From the NCBI RefSeq assembly GCF_002099425.1, contig NW_018344272.1, positions 1,342,001 through 1,406,000 of the forward strand: a stretch of 64,000 nt of DNA. The letters run 5' to 3'. Under the pieces are notes generated by a model. That model was not told the origin of the DNA. It was given only the letters and a program-made list of their open reading frames with translations, and did not search any database. Numbering within the stretch: the stretch's first letter is position 1; each line of letters starts with the position of its first letter. The DNA is from Phascolarctos cinereus (taxonomy: Eukaryota; Chordata; Mammalia; Diprotodontia; Phascolarctidae). Positions 44,281 to 56,264 of the stretch are shown here, in pieces. The position numbers and the translations under genes are program-made.

Positions 44281-44971
44281 TCATTCCTATGCAATACTGT
44301 GTATCTTCTAGAGTTTCAGGACTCCTTCTTGTCATTTGCAATGGATTCAAGTAGCTGAATAAGTCTTTGGGTTCCATAGAGGGACTTACTATCCTGTGGG
44401 TTAATCTGACTGGTTGAGGAGCATCCTAGATCAAGTCCTCGCAAAAGCAAACACTTCCCAATGTAGACAGGATCTGGTATGTAAATAGAGCTTTCCCTGC
44501 ATGTAGTGGTCCACAGAGTGTTGGCTGAGCATTGTATGCAGCTTATGGGTTTCCTAGGCCATATACACAAACTAGCCTCTATGCCTTACTACTGACTCCA
44601 AACAGGGTTTAGAAAGTTGGGTGTTATGATTCAAACATTACTAATAAGGCAAAAATTCTCTGGCTAGGTGTCTTTGTTCCCACTCACCCTGAGTTAGGAA
44701 ATCTTTCCCTCTTTTGGTTTCTCTTTCTTACTCTTAATCAAAAACAGTACACGCAGTCCAGATGATCAGAAGTCATAGTTAATCATATACTTTAATAGCA
44801 ATGTCAAATAGCTTAATGATATAGACAACCATTAAACAATTATCAAGAAGGCTGTGACAAGGCATTTTTTGTTGTTTATTTTACTCTTCAACAACTGTGA
44901 TTGAAATAGTGCCACCTAATGAAAGAGACACATACCCCACCACCCCAGATCAGGGGTATATGTCTGAATAT
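44281..44971. other. Unrecognised sequence
   Basis: A minus-strand open frame of 84 codons (44316-44570) has no domain I recognise and no supporting signal. Confidence 0.4.
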
Positions 44972-45172
44972 ATAGTTAATAATAATATTTAGCTAGCATT
45001 ATACTTTGCATACATTATCTTATTTGATCCTTATAAGTATCTGCAAAGTAAGTGCTATTATTATCCCCATTTTAAAAATGAAGAAACTGACTTTCCCAGG
45101 ATTATACAGCTAATAAGTGCCTAAAGAGGAAATAAAGTTTATTCCTTCCTGACTACAAGTCCATTTCCCTAT
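44972..45172 (-). repeat. THER1/MIR-type SINE, antisense
   Basis: 'cattatcttatttgatcctt', 'agtgctattattatccccat', 'aaatgaagaaactgacttt' and 'cttcctgactacaagtccat'. Diverged. Confidence 0.7.
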
Positions 45173-46350
45173 GTAGTACATAGACTATATAAGACATTGA
45201 TACAAGTCTAAGTAGAATAATTTCTTTTTGGATCAGCTGTAATTTGAAAAAGATAATAGATTGTAGTTTGATTTTGAATATGGGTATCAACTTGAAAGAA
45301 AAACTGGGAAGGGAAGAAAGTTGGAGCTATAAATACTTTAGTCATTCTTCTCCCTTTCTGCCCCCTCCCTTTTCTCTTACCCCCAGGGAAGTAGTGATGG
45401 ATGAATAGACAGAGAATTTTACTCTGGTTGTAGCGGTAGCCAGAGGCTGTTACCTACTAGAATGTTTCAGTAATGTTTGCAAGATTCTGGCTGATAATTT
45501 TTATTCACTACTCCTACTTTATTTGTTTCCAATGAATTTTGAAAGTAATTCTTTTATTATTGACAAATCCCAAGGCTATAAACATGACTTCCCACAACAA
45601 ATATAAGTGTGAAGAAACAAAAGCTTTCTTAAATTTAACTTGCAGATTAGGGCTTATTTAACAAACATACCTATATTCTATCCTTTGGGTACTGTGGAAA
45701 TTAGTTGTGAAGGAGGCATGGTTCAACAAATAAACACGTTTTCTTCTAATGGGTTTCTGGCATCACTTAGCAAAGAAGAGATTGGGTGGAGCACCCCTTT
45801 GTGACTGGAAGAAAATGTCGTGCTTTTGCATTTAATAAATAAAGTTTCATGGGAAAAGTTGATGTGAACTATGGAAAATAAATGATGGTAGAAATTACCA
45901 TAAAGTACCATTTCATTCAAATATTTATTAAGTTCTTCTAGACTTTGAATTCTATACATATAGATTCATGATTTTATAGAAATTTTCTACATAGTAGTAA
46001 GAATCCTCAAGATATATGTGAAAAAATGATTCTTACCTTCCATTTTTAAAATACGGTAGCTGGAGGTCCACTTAAAATGATTGGGACTTTTTACAACATT
46101 ATCTTTAGCCTCTGTGCCAGCTTTCCCTTATTTTGGAATGATTTACAGTATTTTTTAAAATGAGGACCTAAAAAGGCCAGACTAATTGGCTCTCACCTTC
46201 ATTAAGTGGATTATAGAAAAAGTCCTAAGCATTGCTTGTCTGCCAGAGTCTCCTCTATAACTAAGAATCTAAATATTCAGATTTTAATCAATTAATCTTA
46301 GATATAGATAAATTTGAATATATTGTAAGGAGGCTGGAAAGAACCATAAT
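45173..46350. other. Unrecognised sequence
   Basis: About 1.2 kb with no recognised repeat or gene. Confidence 0.45.
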
Positions 46351-46472
46351 TTTGCCCATTAGATTGTATGTTCCTTGAGGGCAGGGATTTTTTTTTTTGC
46401 CTATTTTTATATTGCTAGCACTTAGCTCAGTACCTGGCATAGAGCAGGTGCTTAATAAATGTTTATTGCGTG
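46351..46472 (+). mobile_element. L2 3' end
   Basis: 'gattgtatgttccttgaggg', 'cagtacctggcatagagcag' and 'gtgcttaataaatgtttatt'. Confidence 0.8.
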
Positions 46473-46757
46473 AGACAGGGTCTGCTCTAAGCTAGACTCA
46501 CTCATAGCCTTACAGACAAAAAGCTTCAATGTCTTTAATTTTATATTTGGTTTCTCATTAACTCAATTATTTTGAATTTGTCATACATTTTCTGCTAATT
46601 TTTTTCACTAGCAATAAATGCCATTTAAACAAAATAGAACTCTGTATTATGAATGAAAAAGCATTTAAGAGCTTATTATGTGTACAACATCATAGTCCTT
46701 ACTTTCAAAAGACAGTACTTAGAGGAGGTTTTGGCTGCCATTAAGAGGGATCACAGG

Positions 46758-46951
46758 GTCATAGATTTAGAGCCATAAAGTATCTTACAGTTAATGGAAT
46801 CTGATTCTTTCATTTTACAGATGAAGAAACTGAGTTTGAGAGACGTTAAATGACTTGTTCAGGGCCAAACTATGAATAAATGACCAAGGCAGAATTGGAA
46901 CTCAGGTTTTCCTGACTTCAATTTTAGAGCTCTCTTCATCAGGCCACCTAG
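46758..46951 (-). repeat. MIR/MIR3-type SINE, antisense
   Basis: 'agatttagagccataaagta', 'acagatgaagaaactgagtt', 'aggttttcctgacttcaatt' and 'atcaggccacctag'. Confidence 0.7.
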
Positions 46952-46956
46952 ATTTA

Positions 46957-47560
46957 AAGATCAGTCAGTCAGTCAGTCAGTCAGTCAGTAAACATTTATT
47001 AAATGCCTGCTATGTGCCAGGTACTATACTAAGCATTGGAGATACCAAAAAAAAGAAGTAAAAGACTTGCTTTCATGGAGCTCCCAGTCTAATAAGAGAG
47101 ACAACATGGAAACAACTGTGTATAAACAAGCTATATCCACCATAATTTGAAATAACAGAGTAAAGGGACTATAATTAAAACAGATCAGGAAAGCCTTACT
47201 GAAGATGGTGTGACTTTAGCTGGAACTTGAAAGAAGCCAGAAGATGAAGATGAGGAAGGAGAGCATTCCGGGCATGGAGCACAACTGATGAAAATGCCTG
47301 GAACTGGAAGATGGGATGTCTTGTTGAAAGAACAGCAATGAGGCCAGCGTTATTAGATCACAGAGTATGTGGAGTGGCAGATGTGTGTAAGGTGGAAAAA
47401 GATTAAAAAGGCAGGGAATGGTACAGTGGGATGAGTTTTGAACACCAAACAGAGATTTTATATTTGATCCTGGAGGTAAAAGGGAGTCACTAAAGTGTGT
47501 GTGTGTGTGTGTGTGACATGATCACACCTGCTCTTTAGGAAAACCACTTTGGAACCTGAG
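46957..47560 (-). mobile_element. L2 3' region, antisense, with (TCAG)n and (GT)n
   Basis: (TCAG)n at about 46961-46989 precedes the tail complement 'taaacatttattaaatgcct' and 'tatgtgccaggtactatact'. It continues as 'gagcattccgggcatggagc' and 'gccaggaagatgg'-type text, with (GT)n at about 47495-47514. Colinear with 16885-17500. Confidence 0.85.
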
Positions 47561-47999
47561 TGTCAGTGGCAAGGCACTGGTAATATAATGACTTTACTAG
47601 AATTTCTAGGAATAAAGCCATCTCCATTTTTGATGTCAAACTATTCGATTGTTCCAAGGACTTTGGTGGGAGAACTTTTTTTTTGGGGGGGGAGGTGGGG
47701 TCAGTAGCTGAGGCTGTTGAAGTGGAAGAGGCTGTAGCAACTAAGGAAATATGAGGTCACATATCAACAAAAATTGTCCCTGTATGATGGCTGTGGGGGC
47801 AGGCTGGAAACAAGTAGCATTAGCAACTGGTGGTTGTGGGGATGGTGGACCTTTCTTCTACAGGGGTTATTTTCCCAGAAAATGGTTATGGAATGGGCCA
47901 GAAGCAGGGGTAGGGACCTTGCAGGGGCTGCTATTGCCCAAGGTTCCTGAGCTTATTTGACTGACTATTGTAGTTGGTCAGCACTTGAAATCTGAATAC
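47561..47999. other. Unrecognised sequence, locally G-rich
   Basis: A T-run then G-run near 47675-47700 and a G-rich stretch to 47930. The 69-codon open frame there is not supported as a gene. Confidence 0.45.
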
Positions 48000-48224
48000 A
48001 CAGATGCATGGCACCGTGGATAGAATGCTAGATGTGGAGTCCAGAAGACCTGAGTTTGAATTGTGCCTCAAACACTTACTAGCTATGTGACTCTGTTCAA
48101 GTCACTTAACATTTCTCAAACTCAGTTTCCTTATCTGTAAAATGGAGATAATAGCACTTACCTCACAGAGCCATCATGAGGCTTATATGAAGTAACATAC
48201 ATAAAGTTTTTTGTAAGCCTTTAC
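48000..48224 (+). repeat. THER1/MIR-type SINE
   Basis: 'catggcaccgtggatagaat', 'cacttactagctatgtgact', 'ctcagtttccttatctgtaa' and 'cttacctcacagagccatca'. Confidence 0.8.
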
Positions 48225-48254
48225 ATGATATGTTTAGTTTGTGGTACAAAATAT

Positions 48255-48318
48255 TTTTCAAATCAGTCAATCAACCAACATGCATACCATTTGCTAGGCA
48301 CAGAACTAAACACTGATC
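48255..48318 (-). mobile_element. L2 3' end, antisense, short
   Basis: 'tcagtcaatcaaccaacatg' and 'ccatttgctaggcacagaac'. Confidence 0.55.
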
Positions 48319-49465
48319 AGATTTATTTATGTTTTAAAAAATAATGTGTTGGGGAATAAGGACATTCACAATACTTGATCTCCTGGAATAATATCTCAGT
48401 ACTATATCCCTTGGCAATCACTATTGGCTTTCATGTTTGTACATCACATATCTGCTAACTCCTGTCAGGGTGATGTCACATGCTTTGTATGACCAAATTT
48501 TCTTCTTATTTTTCTTCTTCTTGACACAATATGCTGATGTCAGCTGCCAAATCTACACTCACTCATTTTAGGTTTATGGAAAGTTCCATTTGTGAGCATA
48601 TTAAGAGAGCGGCTTGATGAACAAAGTTCTACTATGTATGTCAAATTCTATGCAACTTTAAAAGAGGACAAAAGGTGTCTTTCAGGGACTCATAGTTATT
48701 TAATCTATTTAAGCTGTCTCCTCTGAAGGAAATGTTTTTGATGCTTTGAATGCCAGCACTGATATCTCTTGCTCTCAATCCCCAATGACTAGACTTTATT
48801 TGAACCGAAAAATTAATGATGCTACCTGTGCTGTCTATACAAAGATAGTTTTGTTGGTGCTATGTAACCTTAGTACCATGTCAGATATTGAATTCTTTTG
48901 TTGATTAAAATACCTTAGTTTTCATAAATATATTTTCACAGACACATAAGTGTGTAAGAGGGAGCATGCACAGAGCTTTGCTGCCTTCTTTTAACCAACT
49001 CTGAAGGACTTATAAATTTGGGGGATCATGAAACAATCCCTTTATTGGTCACTGAACAGGAAGAATCAGTGGACCTTTAAAAGTGACCTGTCCTTAGTTA
49101 TTCTCTTCCTAGTTGATGATGGTGTTGGGTCTACTTGAGCCTTTTCCATGAGGGGCAGGAGGAGGTTTCCCTACCCAAGCCATATTTTGACCTCTTCTAC
49201 ATTGCAACTAAAACATACCCTCTTTGGGAGAGTCTAAGTCTTGGGGATCCTTGACTGCCTTTTCCTGCCTTTTTGTTTCCTTTCCAAATTATAAGAGATT
49301 GAACCATAACTTCAAGATCAATGCTTTAAGTCTTTTTAGACAACTTTAGGAGTCTGAGAGGTTGGACATCCTGTTCCCTTGGTCAGAAATTACTAGCAGT
49401 GTGGGAGGGTGACCACCAACAAAAAGATTAGTTGAACTCCAACCTCTGTTTACCAGAGAACTTGG
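48319..49465. other. Unrecognised sequence
   Basis: About 1.1 kb, mixed composition, no family or gene recognised. Confidence 0.45.
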
Positions 49466-49473
49466 ATCTAGAG

Positions 49474-49639
49474 ATGGCATTCTTAACCATTCTGGGGTCA
49501 TGAACTGCTTTGGCAGTCTGGTCAAGCCTTCTCAAAATAAACAAAATAAAATGCATAGTAAGCCAACTGCATTAAAATACAGTGATCAAAATATTTTTTT
49601 TTAAAAAAATGTTCTCAGGCCTCAGGTTAAGAACCTCTG
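49474..49639 (-). mobile_element. hAT-like MITE with 8-bp target duplication
   Basis: 'cattcttaaccattctgggg' at the left and 'aggttaagaacctctg' at the right are inverted ends. Flanks atctagag (49466-49473) and acctagag (49640-49647) form an 8-bp duplication with one mismatch, as expected for hAT elements. A relative lies at 57180-57364 in the other orientation. Confidence 0.75.
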
Positions 49640-49647
49640 ACCTAGAG

Positions 49648-50441
49648 GGATTTGTTTGTGCAGAGTAAAAAACCTATTCAGCTGTCCTGCAAACTGCTCC
49701 ATGATTTGAAGTTTTCTCAACATCCCAGGAGAGTACAGTGTGGTTATAAGTTACTGAATATATTCTTAAGATTTTTCTGGGAATGCATATAGTAGGTCTT
49801 GTGATGTTAAGCATTTTTTTTTGTTCAGAGGAAATAAGTAACTGCCCCATACCAGATTCATATGGCACATTGACTACCTTTCTACTTTCTCCTCTCATGA
49901 ATGTCCTAGACATGTACCAAAACCTAAGTTTTACATAATTTCACTGAGGGCCCTGGAATGAGAATAAAATAAGCCAAAGTTTTAAGAAAAATATTCTGAA
50001 CCTTCTTGATGGTCAGGTTTCACCAGGATAGAAAGATAGTCAGGCATTCTCATGTATGACTCCAGAGCAGACCGAACAAGCAATGTTTTGTTTTATTTCA
50101 TTTTATTCGTGTGTGTGTTATTCATATCTATGTATACACAAACACGTAGAAAGGTAGAAGGGTGTGGGAAAGAGGAAAAAGAGAAAAAGAGGAGAGATAG
50201 AAATACAGAGAAACAGAGAAAGAGATTGATAGGAGGGAGAGGGAGAGGGAAAGGGCAGAAGAAGGCATAGAAGTTTTACTAGCAGTCAAAATACCCACCA
50301 AAGCAAGGAAGAAGTAAGTTTTGCTGCTGATAAATATACATAATGACAACCAGCTCTCCGAAAAAAAAAAAGTATGTCTGACGTTCTTAAATTTTATCTT
50401 CTTTATTAACATTTTCTCTATCACTTTCTCAAGTCCAGTGC
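49648..50441. other. Unrecognised sequence with GA-rich tract
   Basis: A GA-rich simple tract occupies about 50155-50262 and gives charged or serine-rich open frames on opposite strands that are not genes. Confidence 0.5.
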
Positions 50442-50641
50442 CAAGAGTGGGGAGCCTGCAGCCTCAAGGGCACAGGTTCGTTAGGTCCTCAAATGTGGCC
50501 TTTTGACTGAATCCAAACTTCTCAGAATAGATCCTCTTAATAAAAAGATTTGTTCTGTAAAACTTGGACTCAGTCAAAATGCCGTACGCAAGGACTTAAA
50601 AGGCCACATGGGGCCTCAATGCTGCAGGTTCCCCACCCCTG
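50442..50641. mobile_element. Palindromic hAT-like MITE, about 200 bp
   Basis: The left end 'caagagtggggagcctgcag' and the right end 'ctgcaggttccccacccctg' are inverted copies. The arms carry 'ttttgactgaatccaaac' and 'acttggactcagtcaaaa' symmetrically, folding around about 50540. It looks full length. No clear 8-bp duplication was found. Confidence 0.75.
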
Positions 50642-51097
50642 GTAGGCAATAAACAAAACAATAAATCAAGTTCTGATTTGTAGCAACAATGAGCTCAAAC
50701 AAGATGGTTTGAGATGGCTCTGGCATGCCCCCAATATCGCGTAATCATTTTCGTAGTCTAGTCATTTTAGCTCAAATTTATTCATTTGCAAAAATCCTAC
50801 CTGATCTTGACTTTGAAGTTAGAACTTCATGTTCGAAACTAATTCATTTATGCTCTGCCATTTTAGAAGGCTAGAGAGGAACGGGCTCATAGTGGCCTTT
50901 GGCTTTGTTGAAATTCTAAGTTCAAGTATTACCACAAATGTTATACCTTGAAATTATCCAAGATTAAAGACGCAGCAATAGTGTTTGAAGGTAAAGAATG
51001 TTAAATTCAATTTGCTGGCATGTTATAATATAAGCTCAGCAGCGTGGAGGAAAGTATAGACTGGTCATTTTGTATTTATCTGTAAGGTTGTTATATG

Positions 51098-51133
<36 letters not shown>

Positions 51134-51490
51134 CAGATATCACTTTGTCACATCACTTCAAATAATTAAAGGGAGACATCTTGCATTTTTTTGCCTCAAA
51201 ATAAAAAAAATAAGAGAAATGTTTTATGATTTGCAATATTTAGAAAAGACAAAGATTTTATATGCTTTATAGAAGTTCTAAAAATACAAAACCATCAAAA
51301 ATATGCTTATATTGTTTAAACGTATGGAATTACAAGACATCTCGATAGTGTAAAGATTGCAGCATAAATTACATTAATTTGAACAAAACAGATTTGAAAT
51401 GTAGAAAGAGCAATTACTTTTTAAAAGAAAGGTTGTACTCTGATCAAGTATCAAAATATGCCAAAACAATTTTTTTTAATTTTAGATATA
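50642..51490. other. Unrecognised sequence with (GT)n
   Basis: (GT)n at about 51102-51131. No repeat family or gene was recognised in the rest. Confidence 0.5.
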
Positions 51491-51930
51491 CTCTTCATAA
51501 AAGCATTTTTAATTAATTAATTTTTAAATTTCAACATTCACTTCCACAAGATTTTGAGTTCCAAGTTTTCTCTCCTTCTCTCATTTTCTGCCCCCCCTGC
51601 CATGACAGCATGCATTCTGAATACCCTTTTCCCCAATTTGGTCTCCTTTCTATCACTCCCTCCCTTCTCTTATCCTCTTCCCCTTACATTTTCCCGTAGG
51701 GCAGGATAGATTTCTATACCCCATTACCTGAATACCTTATTTCCCAGTTGCATGTAAAAACAATTTTTAACATTCATTTTAAAAACTTTGAGTTCCAAAT
51801 TCTCTCCCTTCCTCCCTCCCCATCCACCTTCATTGAGAAGGCAAGCAATTCAACATAGGTTATACATGTGTAGTCATGCAAAATACTTCCATAAAGCAAA
51901 AAACAAAAAACAAAACAAAAAGGGGGGGGG

Positions 51931-52074
51931 AACAGCTAGGTGGCACAGTGGATAAAACACTGGCCCTGGAGTCAGGAGGACCTAAGTTCAAACTGGCCTC
52001 AGACACCTGACCCTTAATTAGCTGTGTGACCCTGGGCAAGTCACTTAACCCCATTGCCCAGTAAACAAGCAAAC
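51931..52074 (+). repeat. WSINE1-like SINE in the HAL1 B 3' UTR
   Basis: Head 'aacagctaggtggcacagtg', core 'ttagctgtgtgaccctgggc', end 'ccccattgcccagtaaaca'. The 15-bp duplication aaaatacttccataa flanks the insertion (51880-51894 and 52075-52089). An A-rich then G-run segment (51895-51930) lies between the left duplication and the SINE head. Confidence 0.9.
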
Positions 52075-52513
52075 AAAATACTTCCATAACAGTCATGTGA
52101 AAGACTAACTATATTTCCCTCCATCCTATCCCACACCCCCTGTATTCAATTCTTTCCTTTGGCCCTGTCCCTCCTCAAAAATGTTTGCTTCTGATTATGC
52201 CCTCAACCAATATGCCCTCCCTTCTATCATTCCCCCGCCCCCTTATACCTTTCCCCTTCTACTTTCCTGTAGGGTAAGATAGATTTCCATACCCAATTGA
52301 GTGTGTATGTTATTCCTTCCTTAAGCCAAGTCCAATGAGAGTAAGGTTCACTCATTCCCTCTCACTTTCCCCCTCTTCCCTCTACTGTAAAAGCTTTTTT
52401 TACCTCTTTCATGTGAGATAATTCACCACATTCTACCTCTCCCTTTCTCCTTCTCCCAGTATATTCCTCTCTCTCACCCCTTACTTTAACTTTTAGATAT
52501 CATCCCTTCATAT

Positions 52514-53446
52514 TCAACTCATCCTTTGCCCTCTGTCAAATTTTCTATTCGGCTCTGGTGTTTTCATCAAGAATGCTTGAAAGTCCTCAATTTCATTGAA
52601 TATCCATTTTTCCCCAGAAGGATTATACTCAATTTTGCTGGGTAGATGATTTCGGATGTTAATCCTATCCCTTTTGACCTCTAGAATATCATATTCCAAG
52701 ACTCCTGATCCCTTAATGTAGAAGCTGCTGAATACTGTGTTATCCTGATTATGTTTCCACAATACTGAATTGTTTCTTTCTGGATGCTTGCAATATTTTC
52801 TCCTTGACTGGGAACTCTGGAATTTGGCTATAATACTCGTGGGAGTTTTCCTTTTGGGATCTCTTTCAGGAAGTAATCAGTGGATTCTTTCAATTGCTAT
52901 TTTACCCTCTGGTTCTAGAATATTAGGGCAATTTTCCCTGATAATTTCTTAAAAGATGATGTCTAGGCTCTTTATTTTTTTTATCATGGCTTTCAGATAG
53001 TCCAATAATTTTTAAATTATCTCTTCTGGATCTATTTTCCAGGTCAGCTGTTTTTCCAATGAGATATTTCACGTTGTCTTCTATTTTTTCATTCTATTGG
53101 TTTTGTTTTACAATGTCTTGTTTTCTCATAAAGTCACTAGCTTCCAATTGCTCCATTCTAATTTTTAAGGAAGTCTTTTCTTCAGTGAGGTTTTGGATTT
53201 CCTTTTCCCTTTGGCCAATTCTCTTTTTTAAGGCATTCTTCTCATTGGTTTTTTTGGACTTCTTTTGCCATTTGTGTTAGGCTATTTTTTAATGTGTTAT
53301 TTTCTTCAGTATTTTTTTGGGGGGGTCTCCTTTAGCAAGTGGTTGACTTGTTTTTCATGATTTTCTCGCATCGCTCTCATTTCTCTTCCTAATTTTTCCT
53401 CCATTTCTCTCACTTGATTTTCAAAATCCTTTTTGAGACCTTCCAT
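52514..53446 (-). pseudogene. Decayed L1-type ORF1 of HAL1 copy B
   Basis: Retrotransposon ORF1p, not a host gene. The start reads MEGLKKDFENQVREMEEKLG, a coiled coil like copy A. The C-terminal part (52762 to 52514) reads 'FYIKGSGVLEYDILEVKRDR' and 'GEKWIFNEIEDFQAFLMKTP', ending 'NRKFDRGQRMS'. The span is about 310 codons. Stops and frame changes lie between. The C-terminal domain aligns with copy A and with the older relic at 56273-56503. Confidence 0.75.
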
Positions 53447-54012
53447 GACCTGAGACCAATTCATATGTTTCTTGGAGGCGTTGGATGTAGGACCTTCCCT
53501 TTGTTGTCTTCTTCTGGTTATATGTTTTGATTTTCTCTGTCACCAAAGTAAGATCCTATAGTCCGAGTATTTGTTTATATATTTCCCCAGCCAATTACTT
53601 GACTTTTAAACTCTTTGTGAAGATAGATCTCTGCTTCCAGTGTACTGTCTCATCTTAAGCTTGAGGGGTTTTGTGTAGCTGTTTTCAGAGATAGTTCTAC
53701 AGTCTGGAAGTCTGGAAACCACCACAGCTGCCCATGATTCAGTCCCCTGAGGCCTGTTCTGGGTTTGCTTTCGCCCCATCTTTGCAGGCATGGCCCACAG
53801 TGAACTGAACTCCTCTCCCAGCCTGATATAACAGACCTTTCCCTTCAACCATCCAGGTTGTGTTGGGCTGGAAATATGTTTCACTCTGTCTTTTTTGTGG
53901 GTTCTGCTGCTCTAGAATTTGTTTAGAGTTATTTTTTACAAGCATTTGGTGGGGTTTGGAGAAGAGCTCAAGCAAGTCACTGCTTTTACTCCAACATCTT
54001 CATTCCATCCAC

Positions 54013-56264
54013 TCCCATGAAGACATTTTTACACCAAGAAATTAGAGATCTCTAATGTTAGTGACAGATCTGTTCTTCTAGCATAGAGCCTTGTTTGGTG
54101 TTAGTGTACTCAGTAGAGACAAAATGTTTGCTGAATAATTCAACAATCATTTGGTTGTTGAATGAAGAGCATGCAATGATACATCACTATTATAATGATA
54201 ATAAATACCGATGTTTAAGGTGTACTTTAAGTTTGCAAAACTCTTTACCAAAATGATTTCCTTTAAGTTCCACAGCAACTCACTACTACCTAGTAACTAA
54301 AATGAATGAAATGATGTTTTAAATTTATCTTGATATACTTTTGGATTTTAGGTTGCATGAGTTTTCTTAAGAAATAGAGAACCCTATGTCTTCGATATAT
54401 TTTAACTTGTACTAATTACCCAATTAATTTGATCCATTTACAGTAATCATTCTTATGTTTGGATTCTGCAGGACATTTTCCATGGCAATAACAAACATCT
54501 TGGGTGAACAGTGGCCTTCAAATTTTATGCCTTATTTTATAGTATTCATTAAAGGACTGCTGAATAAAATTATCTCTGCAGTTGTATCTAGCAGAGGATT
54601 TTATGTGATCATAACATGCATAAGAGATAAGTTGGTTGTGCAATACCTTGTAAATTGCATTTTGTTCTACCAACCCACTTTTTTTAAATTAAAAAAATCA
54701 ACAAACATTTGGATCTTATATGCTCTTCATCTTTTAGTCAATTGTATGGTTGTGAAGATGTCATTTGTTATAGGATATCATTTGCACAAGGCTGTTTGTT
54801 CTTATCTCATTTTATAGGAATGAGAAAGTAGATGTGGTTATAGAGATTGTTATTAGTATATATTCTTTCCCAGTAATTTTATATTTTTCTCTCTTTCATA
54901 GATATTTTAAATAATGAAAAAAATGTCTTTGAAAATATGTTCCAATTGTTCTTCCCAACTTTATTTTCTTCAGTGCCAGTTCTACTTCCTCATATGGTAC
55001 ATTAAGCAATCAGGTATTACAGTCTAAATATTGTAGCTCCACTGACATCAATCGTGAAAAGATATCTAAAAATCTTCTCAAAGTTATTCCATTTTTCATC
55101 CATTTTTCCTCTGTAGGACTAAATGTGGATCAGTTTCAACTAAAATAAGTGGATGTCTTATATAGTTCTTGGGGAAGGGGAGCAGCTATTGGCTTAATAT
55201 TATTAAATAATATTAAATAACATTAAATAAAATCTTTAGTAAGTGACATACAATTGTCATATTGGCTCAGAAGGCATACTAATAAGGTTAATGCCAGACT
55301 ATACATGCTATTCATGGAATTAATCACAAGCTTTTAATGAGAGTAGTCAAAAATCTGGTCACTAAGCTGAGAATATAAGGAAGCATGAGATTAAATAGCT
55401 ACACAAAACAATACCATTTCACAGGGGGCCATCTGAAAGTCTATAAAAGTATGCTATACAATCTTTAAAGCATTATCAATATTGGATTAATAATCATGGG
55501 TCTCCATTTAGATAAAAAATGACATATGAGAAAGACTGCTCCCTAATTTCTAAGTTCCTCCCATTTGTCTCTTTCTAGGGGCCAAGAGCAGAGGCTAAAA
55601 GGGAAAAGTAGGCCTTTGATAGAATAGAGAACTTTAAAGCATTGCCGATAAAAAGATCAGAGGTACTTAGGAAATTATAATGCAAACACAGGAGTTATGA
55701 GAAATCTTCAAAGGTAAATGCTTCTGAACAACTGGAAGGAGGTAAGCAATGATCCATTAAGTGCAGAAAAGGTCCTTTCAAAATTTTGCCATCTTTAAGG
55801 GTCACACATACAATTGACAGGTCTTTGTTACCCTTTATTGGTTTTAAGAAGGAAAAAATGCAGGGAAAAGGAATCCTCACACTATGCAAAGTTACCTCAT
55901 TGAACAGATGGGTTCAAACCTCCTTCGTCCAGTTTGTATAAAAGTAAGGTTCATGAAACATCCTCTGCCTTTCTCAATGTTTATATACTCTTCTGCTACT
56001 GCTTTACAGTGATTAAAAACAGTGAGTTCTTCCCATTTCTTCCTCATTTCTCCCCTAATGTATTCCTTTTTCTGCCTTTCTCTTACAATATATAACAAAG
56101 CCATGTCTTGGATCTTTTGTATTTCCCTATGTGATCTATAAATACAATGGAATTCTGAAAGAACTCTTTTCATTCTCCCTTATGAGAATATAAACATTTT
56201 ATTATTGTTTAACTCTTTGTAGTTGTTCAAATACATTTACCTTTCTAGGCTATCTTAATTCCTG
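54013..56264. other. Largely unrecognised, with a MIR trace
   Basis: A diverged antisense MIR trace lies at about 54190-54300 (tttgcaaaactctttaccaa, ttccacagcaactcactact). The 120-codon frame at 54455-54817 is hydrophobic in places but has no motif or transcript signal. An 'aatattaaat' direct repeat lies near 55197-55225. Confidence 0.45.

Larger units (their letters stand above)
51491..54012 (-). mobile_element. HAL1-like element B (ORF1-only L1 relative), antisense
   Basis: Minus-strand order: 5' UTR (54012 to about 53447) with one copy of the unit doubled in element A, ORF1 region (53446 to about 52514), then a purine-rich 3' UTR to about 51491. No ORF2. The 3' UTR holds an L1-like tail block (51738-51900), then a second purine block repeating the 'cccgtagggcaggatagatt' motif of 52275 at about 51692. 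It ends in an A/T-rich 3' terminus near 51500. Nearly complete in layout, though decayed in coding sequence. Confidence 0.75.

Noticed and set aside
44316-44570. 84-codon minus-strand open frame
   Set aside because: No domain recognised and no nearby exon or promoter signal. Left as unrecognised.
50155-50262. Charged open frame on plus and serine-rich frame on minus
   Set aside because: Products of the GA-rich simple tract.
54455-54817. 120-codon plus-strand open frame, partly hydrophobic
   Set aside because: No recognisable domain, no splice or promoter context, AT-rich composition. Could be chance.
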